This document shows, in pieces, positions 31,401 to 44,769 of a stretch of 64,000 bases of DNA (its first letter is position 1; each line of letters begins with the position of its first letter). Source of the stretch: Campylorhamphus procurvoides (lineage: Eukaryota; Chordata; Aves; Passeriformes; Dendrocolaptidae); the NCBI GenBank assembly GCA_013396655.1, contig WBMV01002870.1:1-64000 (forward strand), read 5' to 3'. The position numbers and the translations under genes were made by a program. A model generated the notes under the pieces. The model did not search any database. It saw only the letters and a list, made by a program, of their open reading frames with translations, and was not told the origin of the DNA.

Positions 31401-34400
31401 TGTAATTCAGAGAATACTTGAACCTATCTCATCATCTGTGCTAGAAAGAGTATTGCAACCTCTTGGCTGTCAGATATTCAGAGGGGAGGGGAAGAGGGAG
31501 GAGAGCTGTCTCCTGTTAAAACTCTTCCAGTATATACAAATAATGACAATTCATTACAGCAGAGACAAAGATTGATGACATAGGCATATAATTAGGGCTA
31601 TCACCTGGGAAGTGGGAGAGTCAGGTTTTGGTTCATGCTCCAATGAATATTTAATTATTAACATGAGATGGAACAGCTCTGTCAAGCCTGGGTAGGCTGC
31701 ACCTGCAATTCTTCAGTGGTTTTCTGCTGCAGGCAGTCTCTGGGCCAGTAGGAGAATTGGATGGAGCTCCTTGTTTCCAAATTAATAGATATCTCAGGGC
31801 AGATCTTTCATCTTCTGAGAGCCCTTACCACTGAACAATGCTATAAGACAGCAAAGATTTCAGTAGCTTTGTTTTATTTTTTTGTGAGAGTTCATATGTC
31901 CTAGGCATTTAATTTGATAAGAGACTGAGAAGTTTCAGAAAACACTGACACCTTTAGGATGAGTTCCTTTGAGTTCTGCCAAAGTGGCCAGAAGTGAGGT
32001 GTGAGGACCCAGCTAGTACATCCCATAACTAGTATGAACTCCTAAAGAGGATAAAAGAAAAAAAAATACAGAGATAAAGTGTTCTTAGTCCTTTCCCAGC
32101 TGAATAACTGGGGAATCAAAATTTGGGGGTTCAATGTTCAGCATCAATGAAATCTCTGGAGAAATTGTATTTTCTAGTACGAATGGAGTGAAAGGCAAAC
32201 TACAGCCCCAGGCCCTCTAAGGAGGTCAAGCTAAGAAATACTCAAGGAGGAGAGGGAGATTCAGTTGCTTAAACAGAAGCACCAAGTATCACTTTTGGTG
32301 TTTCTTCTGACACTTTAAGCCTTCCTGGCCAACACTTGCTGCTTTACAAGGGAGCAGATCTCCCTGCAGTCCTACCTCAGACCTGTCAGCCCCCTGAAGG
32401 TATTGTGGCTGCACCAGGGCATCTTAGATAGCCCAAGCTGACATTGTTTAGGCTACTGAATCCCACCTATCCTGTCCATCTTGCAAATATAATACCTCTA
32501 GCCTCTGAATTTCTCTTGTAAGTCTGCTTCACCACTGACTACTAATGTGAGAATCTGTTTCCATCTACACAGTGGCTAAAATTGTCTTGCAGAGGAAAAA
32601 AAAAGAAAAATCAGTATGAAACCCTTGTCATAGAGTAGCCGGTCCACTTTCTCACTGATACAAAACATTGTGCTTTCCTGTTTATTGCTCATAAAGTAAC
32701 TTCACAGTGATTTCCACGGACTGACTGAATTTTAATAGGTGTGTATTGGACATGCATACTTTTATTTTAGTATTTTCCTTATGGGTTTTATCAATAATTT
32801 TGTAATTAATTCTAGAAGGTTATGGTGTAGTAAAAAACCCCCCAAAAATGACAACTTCAGTTCAAAGAGATTGAAATGTATCAATAACTTCCCATTGGAA
32901 AATAATAAGACAAGAACAACACAAAGAAGATTATAATGGAAAAAGATACAGATCGGGGACATTCTGCAAGATCTATAAATACAATGTGTGCCAATAACAA
33001 GCAGTTTCAGTTCTCAAAGACATGTAGCTTTGCACCTTGTATCAGTCAGATTTCTAATTCATCTTGATTGTCATATTTGAAATGCTCTTTGCCCTTAATA
33101 TAAGGAGATTTGGTAAGATTTGTTATTTCTCTATATTTCACAATCTAGGATTCATGACCCTGACTGGCGCATATCTGGCTATCAATTACATTTTATTAAA
33201 AAGTATATCCATTGTAATATAAGCACTTCCTCTCTCCTGCTTGCTTCAGTAATACTGAGAACCAGGGGAAAAATCGCAGGTCACACTGATACAAAAAGGC
33301 AAGACTGATTGAAACTTTCTGTGAACAATGTTCTACTAAGTGCTCCATTTTACAGATAGTTTCTATTCAGTGTGAACATGGATTCAACATTGATTTTTTA
33401 AGAAGTTGTGTGAAACTACTTGTTACCAGTTGTTCCTCTTGGAAATGCCACCCAACCCTTCTCACTTGTGTGCCAGACCTCTTTTGACTCTGTTTGTTGG
33501 CTGATGAGCTAGTTCCAGTCCGAGGATATTGCTGAGCATGAGCCTTGCCTATCCTCCTCAGCATCATTTTCAACGCTTGTGTGTCAGTTTGTATTCCAAA
33601 ATTCTATGCACTGTGTCAGCTAGTTGCCTTGTTGAAGAAGGCCAGGTCTGGACACAAGCTGGCAATGAGCTTACACTCAAGTGCTGTCCTATGATCAGTA
33701 TAGCTCTGACAGCTCAAGCCTTGCCTGCCCTTGTGTTCTTGCAATTACAGTCTTGCTTTGGACACTTTCTTTTCAGGGAAAACAGCCAGATACGCACCAG
33801 ATACATTGAGGTCTCCAGTCTGGTGCACTAAAGGAAAGAGGGTATCTATTAATGTCTTGAAAAACCATTTTCTGATACAGAACTTAAGCAGGAGGCTTAG
33901 AAATGTAATTGACTAGTTGGCAAGATAACTGTGCAGAAGTATGGATGACTGCTAACCACTCCTGGGGTCAGTAGAATGGTGCGAGCTCATAATGGCATCA
34001 TGGCAAGATTTGGACATTAGAAGAGCAGAAGGGCAATTGAAATGGAGGTCAGTTACCTACCAACCATGGAGGTACTCAATTAATGGGCCAAAGACAGCCC
34101 TTTCCTAGTGATCTAGACAGAAACAACAAAAACAAAAGAAGAGCAGCACCCTGAATTTTGGAATACTCTGTGGATGGCATGTGCTAACAGTACAAATCCT
34201 GGTAAACTGTGGGACCACGGAAATGATCATTCAAATTTACCTTAGAAAGATGAACTAGTGCTGATAGGAGCCAGACCAAGAGCTTTTTCCTGCCTTCTGA
34301 GAGGAATGTCAGCTACAGCAGGGTTTGTTCTGACTGGAGGAGCTGAAATAAGCAGCATAAGCATTTTGCTTATCTGAATCTTGGAATCAGCTGTATTATC

Positions 34401-37400
34401 TTTGCTGAAATTCTCTCTTCTAGAAACTAGGATAAAATGATCTGACTCCATATGGACAATTCAGAGAAAAATGTTAAGATATTGACAAAAATTGTTATTG
34501 CTTTAGAATGCTTTTATTATGGAAAGTATTTCGCAAAGGCAACGCCTCTCCTCTGCTTATTTAATTAATGATAGCAGAAAACAAGTCAGCTATAGACTGT
34601 GAAACTAAAATGCTGCAGAGGGCCCTATGTCCTCATACAAGTCTGAAGCTTTTCTTCTTATTATATAGAATGTTTAATAAGGGAGTAACAGTGCAGGCAA
34701 GTGGTAGATTCTGGAGTCAGTGCAGAGGTGTGATTTCTTTCTGAGACCAACAAGATAAAAACTGTTTTTTTTCTGAAAATAAATGAGAATTTTTAGTCAG
34801 TGATTGGAAACATAAGGGAAGCTAGCTCTGTAGGCTAATAATTGATAATTTCATCAATCTGGGAAACCATTCAATGATGACTGAGTAGGAGATAATATAG
34901 GAAAGAATATATTCCAAGAATCTTCCCTGCGTGCTTCTCCTTTTTTACATGTCATCAGAGAACTCTGCAAACTCTTCCAACTACTGATAAAAAGTCAGTA
35001 TTTAGGTTTCAGAATACATCTGCAAACTGGAGAAAAACCAGAAAAGGAACAAAGAAAGAGCCTGGTGCAAGGATTTTCTGATTGTCTCCTAGTTTTGCAC
35101 AATGGAACCTCTATGTGCAATTGTGTCATTTTAGGGGAAACAATAGTAAAAAAAGAATACAGCTTGAAGAGTCAAACTTTAGTCCATTTTGCATAAGCAG
35201 ACAATAATTTTTGTTCATTTACTTTGAATAATTTGCATATTTTTTCTATACAATAAGTAACACCATTTTCATATTTTAGATTATTTGCAGCCTTTCTAAT
35301 ATCCTAGTACTCCTTTACATATTGTTAGTTAATTCCATTCTCTCTTAAGGATACATAGTATTTAAATATTTATAAAGAATTAGTGTTTCATCTTGATCAT
35401 TACTTAGTCAGGTTAAGTAACTTTTTTTAATCTTATCTTGCGAGCAGATCCTTTCAGCTTCATCCTTTTCATCCTTGCTCTCTTCTGGACTTAAACAAAT
35501 CTGTGAGTATATTTTTCTTCAGAGGTAGAATTCTAGCCTGCAGATCATCTTTGGAGTCAAGGAAAAAAAAAATCCAAAGAAATTCCAAACAGTAATACAG
35601 AGCCAGTATGGAAAAAACAGGTCTACAAACCTTATTTTATTATTTTTTTTTTTTTGTAACTCAGAGAATTACTATCAACAGGTAATAAAAACATATAACT
35701 ACAATAGTTTCTCTGGGATATTTTCTTCCATGTAGTTTAATTTACAAGAAAAATAAAATATCACTTGAGAACATTTATTTATGCATTCTTCTTTTCTATA
35801 ATTTGCAACATTTTTATGAGGTGTTTTGTTATTCCACCTCTATGGAAAGTAGGAATTTTTTTTAATCCTCTCCAGATTGAAAAATACTTTGCTTAGGTTG
35901 AAGGTCTTCTGGTTTGTCACTGAAAGGCCCCTTTACTTGCTGATTTCTACTCATTAAAGTGGTAGTTTATCCACCTTCAAATGTCTCTGCTCTGTGTCAC
36001 AGACACTTATTTGTTCTCCAGCCATCAAAGTGTATTAAAATTAACAGCAGTCATCACATGAGTGGAGGGTAGCCATTCTCAGACACACAGATAGTTATAT
36101 ACTCACAGCAGGAAACTTGCAATCAAATTCTAGCAAAAGGTCACATTTGCAATAAGTAAAGGAAAATGTAGGTAATTGGTTATGGAATCAGTTAATATCT
36201 TCACAGGCCTTGAAAGGCACTCTGACGAACTTGAAGCCCTTTTGTTCAAGTAATTAAAACTGAGGTATTGTCGTACTATTAAAAACCTCAGGAAATTTTT
36301 GGTGTGCTGTAAAATAGTGTCATTACAATGGCAAACAAATTCAAGATGGAAAATTATTTGTGGCTTGTTTGAAAAGACTTGAGATCTGGCTGAAATGCAG
36401 GAAAGGAATAGAGAATGAAGTGTAGGACAATGTGAAGATTAGCCCTACAAAACATGTTTTTATGACCGGCTTCAAGACACTCCCACTGTTTCCCTCAGCT
36501 GATTTAGTTTCATGGCTGCTTCAGAAATACCAGGTTGTAGCGTTTTCCCAGGCTTCCCACAGACATCAGGATGTTTGCTGGTTTGGAAAGCAGTGAGTGA
36601 CTTTCTGAGGCTGGAAAGCATTTCAGTATCGGCTGAAATAGTTTTGTCTAGTTGTACAATGCAGTCCTAAGCCACATCTATATTTAACTGTATCATAGGT
36701 TGGGCAGGTCCCTGAGCCTCCTGCATGACCGACAGGAAGGGAATGTGCCACAGAAGGAGACTCCGAGCAGGCAGAGCATGAAGCAGGGATCTGCCAGGGG
36801 CATCCACCAGGATAGACTGGAAATGTACTGTCCTTTTCTTTGTCCATCAAATGCTCATGTTCATCCAGTTCAACCCAAGAGTCTCTGACAGTTTCTGACA
36901 TGACTGGAGACAGAGTCTTTAGGGCTCCTGGTGTGAAGCCCTACCTTTGCCTGTAGAAAATAAAAGTTGGTACCCAAGAGACCTCAGCAGGAGCTGGGAG
37001 CTCCCTCGAGCAGAGGGTAGTGCAGCCCATACCTTCCCATCTATGTTTTCATGCTCTGAATCACAAAATAAAGATGTCTGTTGGATCAGATGGAAAAGGT
37101 GTGTGACCCAGGCATTTTCCTGAGTCTGTGAGCTGGGGCACTTGGCAAGAAGAGGGAAGGTATGGTTTAAAGCCTCTACTTGAGGAAACATTTTAAATAA
37201 TCAAACAACCATTTAAGAGACTCCAAGGGTTCTTTTCTGCTTGCCATGTGCTCTTACAACTAGGCAAGGCTGTTGCACTCACACTGACTCCTCTGTGTCT
37301 TAATCCAGATTTGATCATACCACCATTCAAATTTTGACCCATTCTACAGACATGAGGTCAGGCTAGTTTTTCTCCAGAACAGCTCCAAGCCTGGCATTCA

Positions 37401-40400
37401 GAACTCTTCCTGGTACGAGAGGGTAAGCTATCACTGAGCCCTGGTCTCTCCAACTACCAGTGAGCCCTCTCCTTGCTGAGCAAATAGAAAGTGGAACTGG
37501 GTCTACACAAATTTGGTGGAGGAACTGCTTCCTATAGCACAAAGCAGCTTCAGGCCTCTCAGAGATCCCCCAAAAAGTCCTGGGAGCCTCTTATCTGTGA
37601 CTGGAAGCAGGGATAGAACCTGAGATATGAATGAGATGCCAGTGGACTTTCAGGTTGCTTCCAGGCAGAGGTAGGTCTGCCTGTTTGTCACAGATGAGCA
37701 AGGGATATAGGATTGTAATTTTGACTCCCTTAAATGAAAATAAAAGCTCACAAAGCAGGAAGATTTTTCTTCCACCCAGAAATGCTCTCTGCAAACATTC
37801 TGAAGAATATATGGTAGCTGCAAACAGGAAAACTTGAACTCTTCTCTCATCCATTTAGTTTTCTAATAGTTAAATTATCTTAACAAAGGTGACCCATGGC
37901 TGATCTTGAGCTGATATGTGGATTTTCCAAGAGGAAATTTGAGAAGAATACGAGAATGTCCAAAGCAAAATCAAAAACTCATTAAAATAAATTAATGAAG
38001 AAGGAGACCACAGACGGTGCTTCCTGCAAGAAACCCTGTTTCAGGGACACTCTCTCTTGCCAGGCTCAATTTCCCCCTTCCCACATGTCTATTGCTCACA
38101 TTATCTTACCTCTGCACTATTTTTAGTGTTTCTCCCACAAAGGTGTTCCTGGGAATGGGCAAGGCAGAGTTTCCTGTTTTGTCCAAGTGTAATCAGACAA
38201 AGAAATCACTTTCACTTCTTTCCTTCCCTTACTTTATCTCCGGTGTCTGAAGCCAAGGCTGGCATGAAAAGTGGTTTGCCTTATATTAGAGAGAATGACC
38301 AGTGTCATCTCAAATCTGGGCTCCTCAAGCTGTGTTGCTGTGCAAATGCAGCAAATAGAGGGAGGGAAAAGCTCGTAGAGGTCTGTCCACCATGGGGTTT
38401 TTAATTGTGCAGTCCTGACTGGTCAATTCAGCATAATAAGGCACTTGTGACAATTAGTGAGAACACTCAAAAGAATTTGAATTTTGAACATTAAATATTC
38501 CAGAGAACTGTATGCAATCTGTAAACTGTATGTGTCAGGGAAGAACAACTCCTGCTAGCAACACATCAGTTTTATTTGAGGATCTTTCCCAAGAGAGTTA
38601 GCAAGAAGGAAGATAATAAAGCATTTCCTGAATTGCTAGGTGGAGTCTGTTTGTTCAGTTCTAATTGAAATTATTATAGGAAGCTCTCTGTAAATTTGCA
38701 AGTCTTTCAACTAATATGAAGGTGGAAAATACCTAAACATTGTCTTGTATTTAAGTAATCAATCATAGCTGGAAATTAGAAGTTTGAGTAAGACAATATT
38801 GGGATCAATGTTTGCAGTAGGTAAGTGTTACTTTATAGGTTGAAATACTTTTGCCTAAGCAACCTGTTACAAAATTTCAAAGTACAAACATTAAAAAAAG
38901 ACATAGCTTTTGAATATAAGTAGGGATCTAGTTGTAATTATTAATTAATATATACAATGGAAAGGCAAGAAATAGAAATAAAAGTAGTTAAGAAACTCAA
39001 AATGTTACCTTTTTCAAGGCTGAATTATGGTAAAAAGAATGCAGTCTAAAGCAATTTTCATGTAAGTTATGTTTTTTTATATGGAGAGAATTTTTGGGAA
39101 AAAGTGTGAAACTTTTATTTAGAACATTATCTTTCAAAATACTTGGCCATGTGAGATCAAAATATTCAAGCCCTGTGGTATGAGGATTTCAGAGCTCATC
39201 TTCCTCAGCTTATTTGAAAAGAAGATCAAGATGTAACTTGATCACTGGCAACAGGAATTTCATAGTGGAAAAAAACTCTGACAGTAGGGGATTACAATCT
39301 TGTTGACAAAAGCATCCAGAGATTCTTCTGAAGCTAGACATCATTTCTTGAAATACAATACTGTTTCCTTGCTGTGAGGGTAACAGAGCTTTTGTTGCAT
39401 AGACATCTAATCAGGTTCCCATCCTGGAGGTGTCTTGGTCTCTGCTGTCCTCTGCCTTTGATTGACTGAAATGTCACAGCCTCAGGGCTTGAAAAAAGGT
39501 ATTTGATTGATTAAGGATGAACGAAATTTAGCTTCCCTGAGAAGATGATATGATGGTCCCTTCAAAGCCCATAAGAGATATCAAAATATCTTGTTGAACA
39601 GATTTGGGCTTGCTTGGGGTTTTTTTTGCATAAAATTTTAAATTAATAGTCTGTTCTTTGTTTGGTTTTGTTTGGTTTGGGTTTTTTTTTGTTTTGTTGG
39701 TGTGGGGATTTTTAAACTTGCTGTAATTACTTTTCAGTAGTTAAATTCCATTTAATTTCTTTGCCTGTTTAACAAAATCCTAGGGAGGCATTAACATAAC
39801 ATTTCAAAACTGGTCTCTCTTGTCTTATAAACCTGAAGCTTTTACTGTCACATTTTCCACTTTCCTTCTGCTACAGCTTTCTAGTGTTGTGCCTCTTCAT
39901 TCAGATGTTCCACCATTTGCAGTTTGAGTCAGATATAGGTTAAATTTCCCTTTTTTTCTTTTTTTTTTTTTTTAACTGGACTTATTTCTGGAAGATTTGT
40001 CTTGATTCTCCTCATGCAAATTCCCCACCCATCTTTCCATGACTCAAATACCTGGCTGGCATCCCAATAACCTTTGAAAAATAAAAATCAAAATGTAAAA
40101 AATTCTATGGTGTACTAGAAGTCTCAGAGGTTATGTATAACATAGATTGAGAGAGTGAAACTCTACAAGTATCAGCCCAATCCAAGTCACAGTTTCAGCT
40201 GCTCCTTCTGATTCCAGCCACGTCTGTACAGTCTGTGCTCATGGTTATGACACCCAATCTGCCCTGTTGAAGATATGCATGTGTAAGTAATAATTGGGAG
40301 GATCACATCAGCTCTCTGAATGCTTCTGAGGGAGGTGAGGGGAGAAGCCAGTTTAAACAGTAAGCAAGTCTCCTTCCCTGGCTTCCTGACTTTCTACCTG

Positions 40401-41203
40401 GTTTTCTGGGGAGAAGTTCATTCAAATTTTCTTCATCTTCCTGATGTTGCCCTGCAAGAAGGGGAAGGGCGGTGCTGAATGCTCACCAAGTGACAAAGAC
40501 TCTTTTTCCTTTATGCATTTCCAGAAAGAGAGTATTGAAGACATAGAAGGTTTAGTTCATTGTAAATAAAGCCATTCATGGTATGTATTTTCTAAATATT
40601 AGAGGGTTCAGAAAATAGGGTAATAATACTCAGCTATAAAATATTTAAAATGTATCTATTTATAAAGCTGGTAAACAAGTAATTTCATAAAACCAATTTA
40701 AAATGTCCTTTTAGTTTTTTAAATCTCAAATTAGTTCAGCTCTCAAGATAATTGCCACTGTAAATTTTATGTTGCATATTTAATACTATTTGGTTTCAAG
40801 TAATTATATGTTTTAAACCCTACTGTTGAAGTATGCTTGTATGCCCCAAGGCAACTGTGTATAAAGTTATCAAAAAGATACTATATTCAAAAATAACAAA
40901 ATATGTAATTCTTTGTCATATTTTTACAATTCCATGTATATTTATCAGAGTTTCTAATTATTCTTTTTGCTTTACTGCATATTATTAGTTTAATTGAACC
41001 ATAAACTTTAGACTAATAACACCAATTTGTCTTTCATTATACTTTGCTCTATTAACTTTTACAAATGGGTTCATTTCAGCCACTGATTGATGGGCGCACA
41101 GCAACTGTGCTAGATTTCTTCCCCAAACAGCCACATTGCATTTCATTTTCTCTTCTTGGAAAACGCTTTTTCTTTTTCTTTCTGTTTCTTCTTTTAATTT
41201 CCA
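28441..41203. other. Gene desert, no gene recognised
   Basis: About 12.8 kb of mostly AT-rich, non-coding sequence. GC-richer patches near 30180-30480, 32200-32500, 36680-36900 and 37340-37620 may be old repeats, but I cannot assign them to a family. AT-rich stretches at 35150-35420 and 40560-41100 have many TAAT/ATTA cores and could be conserved elements. Simple T-rich tracts lie at 39654-39713 and 39950-39974. All open frames are under 116 codons and lack signatures. Confidence 0.55.
39654..39713 (+). repeat. T/G-rich low-complexity tract
   Basis: GGTTTTGTTTGGTTTGGG-type phrases are followed by runs of T and a TGTGGGG. Confidence 0.7.
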
Positions 41204-41277
41204 NNNNNNNNNNNNNNNNNNNNNNNNNNNNNNNNNNNNNNNNNNNNNNNNNNNNNNNNNNNNNNNNNNNNNNNNNN
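41204..41277. other. Assembly gap (74 N)
   Basis: A run of 74 unknown bases sits in a strongly pyrimidine-rich context (TTTTTCTTTTTCTTTCTG on the left, TTCTTTATTC on the right). Its length may be an estimate. Open frames that cross it are meaningless. Confidence 0.98.
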
Positions 41278-42795
41278 TTCTTTATTCTTGAGGTTTAAAT
41301 ACAAGATACATTTTGTAACTTCCCTCTTCCAGACATTAACCCTTCTGGCAGAAACCACCAGCAGTAGTAAGAGCTGGAGTTGTCAATTATTTCAAGGGAT
41401 CCTTTTCAAAAATAAATGCTTGGTTCAGAGTCCCAGTAAAGCCCTTTTCTCTTCAGAATTTGAGGAATTTAAATCTCCTAATGATCTTCATAGGCAAGCA
41501 TTTCTCTGTCAAGTGGTGGGAATTCCATTAAACTGTAAAATCACATACGTCTCAGAAAAAAACCATCATAACTATGAATTAATACAAAAATAACAGATTA
41601 AACTGAAAGAAAAAAAAAAAGCGGATATGAAAAGCTATTACAGGGCCACTTAGCAAATCCATACTTTGGTAGGGCCAAGACTTTTTAACAGCACAATTCT
41701 CATATCCCCTTCTACTCTATTCGCAAATCTAATTGACCTGTGGGGAGGAAAAATAGTATGGAATGTAAGCTGGTCTCTCTCCACTGGGTCCACTCTTATC
41801 TACGGTCACAGGCTCAAGTGATGCTCTGCCTTGCCCTGTCCTGTCACCAAACATCAATTTTGTGATTACTGCCCATGTCCCATGAAGATTTCTGGATATA
41901 CAGTCCACCTGCCACTATGTTTAAAAAACATAGAAACAAAGCCCTTTCTTTGCTATTGTTGTTGAGGCTCTGTTTCTCAAATATCTTGAGACATAGTTTT
42001 CTTCACCCACCTTCTTCTTCCAGTTAGAAAGACATTTTCTATTTTGTGCTATCTGTTCAGCTGCTTTACTGCAGGCCTCAAATACAGCTGACTTTCCAAG
42101 ACTCCTTCCAGGCAGATGTAAAAGGAGCTCCAAGCCATCTTTAGCCAGGCAGATAACAATTGCAGTGTCACCTAAATGTGCAGAGAAAGTGCAGCCGCTG
42201 CCAAAGAGACCTTATTGAGTCTGAGTCCCCCTGAAAATTATGGGATATATCAAGCAATTTGAATAAGGGAATATGTGTCATGCACAAGTTAGAGATACTT
42301 CTAAAGTTCGCTGTGTAACACTGCATTGATGAAGCAATTAGTGCAAGCTCTGAGAAAAAAAATGAAGGATGGATGAAAATAATGAGAATCATGACAGCTT
42401 GAGAGGCAATCAAGCAAAATGGGAAGGGCCTAGGAACAGAGAGGAAACCTGCATGAGGAAATTGGGAACGGAGAAGAGAGAGAATGGAAGTTAAAAACCT
42501 TCTAAAAGATGAGAAGATTCGAGGGAGAAGAAGCAGAGTAAGCTGTAAGATGTGCATTCTTATGACACCCAAAGACCCTCTTCTGCAATAGAAATATTGC
42601 AGGTTTTTTGCTGTGGAAATACCTTTTGCATGACTCGGTCAGTAGAAAGTGAAGTGTGCTTATTCCAATGCTAAGGCACCCCAGGAGGAGTATCTCTAAA
42701 CAGCAAACTTTCTTAGGGATAAAAAATAAGGCATTTTGGAACCACCATGAAGTCTACCAGAGGGAAATATTTACCTTGGAAATTTGATAATCCAA

Positions 42796-42821
42796 ACAGT
42801 AATATCCTACAGTAATATCCT
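42796..42821 (+). repeat. 13-bp perfect tandem duplication
   Basis: ACAGTAATATCCT occurs twice in direct succession (42796-42808 and 42809-42821), without differences. Confidence 0.9.
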
Positions 42822-44161
42822 TCTCAAAGCCAATGTCTCACCAGATAGAGGACTGTGACATGCTTTTCATTTTCATTTCAGCTTTTGTATGTTGTGGGAT
42901 ACTAGAAATTATTGAAAATATGGAAAAATGGTATTGAAACAGTAACTCTACAGCAAGAAACAGCAGTCTCCATCACTGTATTTTATTGTATTCAGATATC
43001 TTCTTTTCTGCACAGCTCTTGCTGGAACCTGTCTGGAGTTTCAGTTTCAGGGAGTTTCCAGTGCGTTTCCAGTGTTTTGAAGAAATGTTATAACTGCTAG
43101 GCTAATAGTTAGAAACGAAAACATCTTGTCTCTTGTTGGAGGTTGTTTTCTGTAACTTGGAACAGCAGTAGTTTCAATTTAGAGTGGAAGGTAAGGATAA
43201 TGAAGAGGAGAAGAGCAAGCGAGAGCTGCACGGTGCCTACAGTAATTGCTGTGGCACAGTAAAGCACGACAGTGACATTTTATTAGGTTAGTTTCTATGT
43301 CACTACACTTAGATATTCACAAATTATGAGTCAGGCTTGTAAAACAATTACATCATTAAATGAATTATGAGACCTGATAATAAATAATGCATCTGGGGAC
43401 TGCATTTGCCATCTGCATTTTGAGAATACTCCTGGAATATTGTGAGGTCCTCTTTTCAAGTGTCTTCAAAGAAACAAGCTTGGATGCAACCTACTTGTCT
43501 AAACAGAGATACCCCAATAATATATATAATTCTATTCTTTGGTAAATTTTAATAAGGGAAACAGCTATAACTTCTATGAATGCAAAGAGGCTTTCTCTGT
43601 CTACTAAAGTCACCACACCCTGTATGTCACATAAAGGGACATCTAGTGAGCGTATAAACTTCTGCAACAAAACATATCTTTAGTGTATCATTGAGCACCA
43701 GACCAAATGGTTTACCAAGCTATATTTTTATGTAGATAATCCTGTCATTATCTAATTTGTATGTAAAACAATTACATCTTCACTGCCTGGACATTTGAAA
43801 TTAAAATAAACTTTTAATTAGTCAGCAATTAAGTTTGGATCATATTTTCAATATAAATTTTTGAAAGGACAACTGTGGATATTTTTCAGTAAATGAGTTA
43901 GCTACTTTTTATTATATCTACTGGATCTGAAAATACTATTTACAATAGAAAAATACAAACATTTCTCTTTTTCACTTGAAATTCATGTTTCTTTATGATA
44001 TGTCATATAATTTTTGTGTTTTATACAGACACTCATGAAAATGAATAAGTTCACCTTTACCATACCAACTTTTATTCGGTTCCTAGTCTTCACTGATCAA
44101 AATGAAAATATTACAAGGGATAAAACTCTCACTGCACTTGTTCTGAAATCACTGTAAAATA

Positions 44162-44249
44162 TTTGGGTGTTTTGGGGTTTTTTTTTTTGTTGGTTTTGGG
44201 TTTTGGGTTTTTGTTTGTTTGTTTGTTTTTAGGTTTGGGGTTTTTTTTA
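44162..44249 (+). repeat. T/G-rich tract with GGGTTTT repeats
   Basis: It contains several G-runs (GGGG, GG, GGG, GGG, GGGG) separated by T runs, including TTTTGGGTTTTGGGTTTTTG. It is low-complexity DNA with weak G-quadruplex potential. Confidence 0.75.
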
Positions 44250-44741
44250 AATGTCTTATTCTTTGCCTCAGTTTCTGTATCGTTCTTTCTGGTGGCAGTG
44301 GCAGAAAGTGGAAAATGTCATTTTGCTGGAACAGAAAACACAATTTTCTTATTGAATTGCTCTCTGCGGTCATCCATGTTCTTATTAGTAAGTAATGTAA
44401 AGCTTTTTCTTAGTTTTTAAAATAGCAATATGGGCAATAATTATTAATAAATAGAATTTTTATCCATGGTGCATTAAAGTGAAAAGGAAGAAATTAAACA
44501 TCAGGAAAAAAAGTCCATGTTATAATAACTGAAATATACATGTCTTTTTTTATTCCTTATTGGAATATATATTTGATTCCTGCTCTGGTTGCTGAGAGTG
44601 TATCTGACCTATCAATTATTTAAAATGCTAACAAAGTTTATTGCTGAATTTAAAAAAAATAATAATAAAAAAGTAACTATTGACTCTTAAGCTGGCACAA
44701 AGTTTTTCACATATGATTAGTAGAGAAGTAGACTACTTTTT

Positions 44742-44769
44742 ACCATAGAAAGCACTTTTTTTCTATGGT
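44742..44769. repeat. Perfect 10-bp inverted repeat (hairpin)
   Basis: Arms ACCATAGAAA (44742-44751) and TTTCTATGGT (44760-44769) are exact reverse complements around an 8-base loop. There is no T-run terminator or RNA gene signature beside it, and the stem is too short for a microRNA precursor. Confidence 0.7.

Noticed and set aside
41065..41298. Open frame across the N run
   Set aside because: Unknown bases create the open frame; nothing can be concluded.
42168..42572. 134-codon minus-strand open frame rich in Leu, Ile and Phe, suggestive of membrane segments
   Set aside because: The plus strand is purine-rich, which gives hydrophobic-looking minus-strand translation by composition. There is no domain, conserved motif or exon signal.
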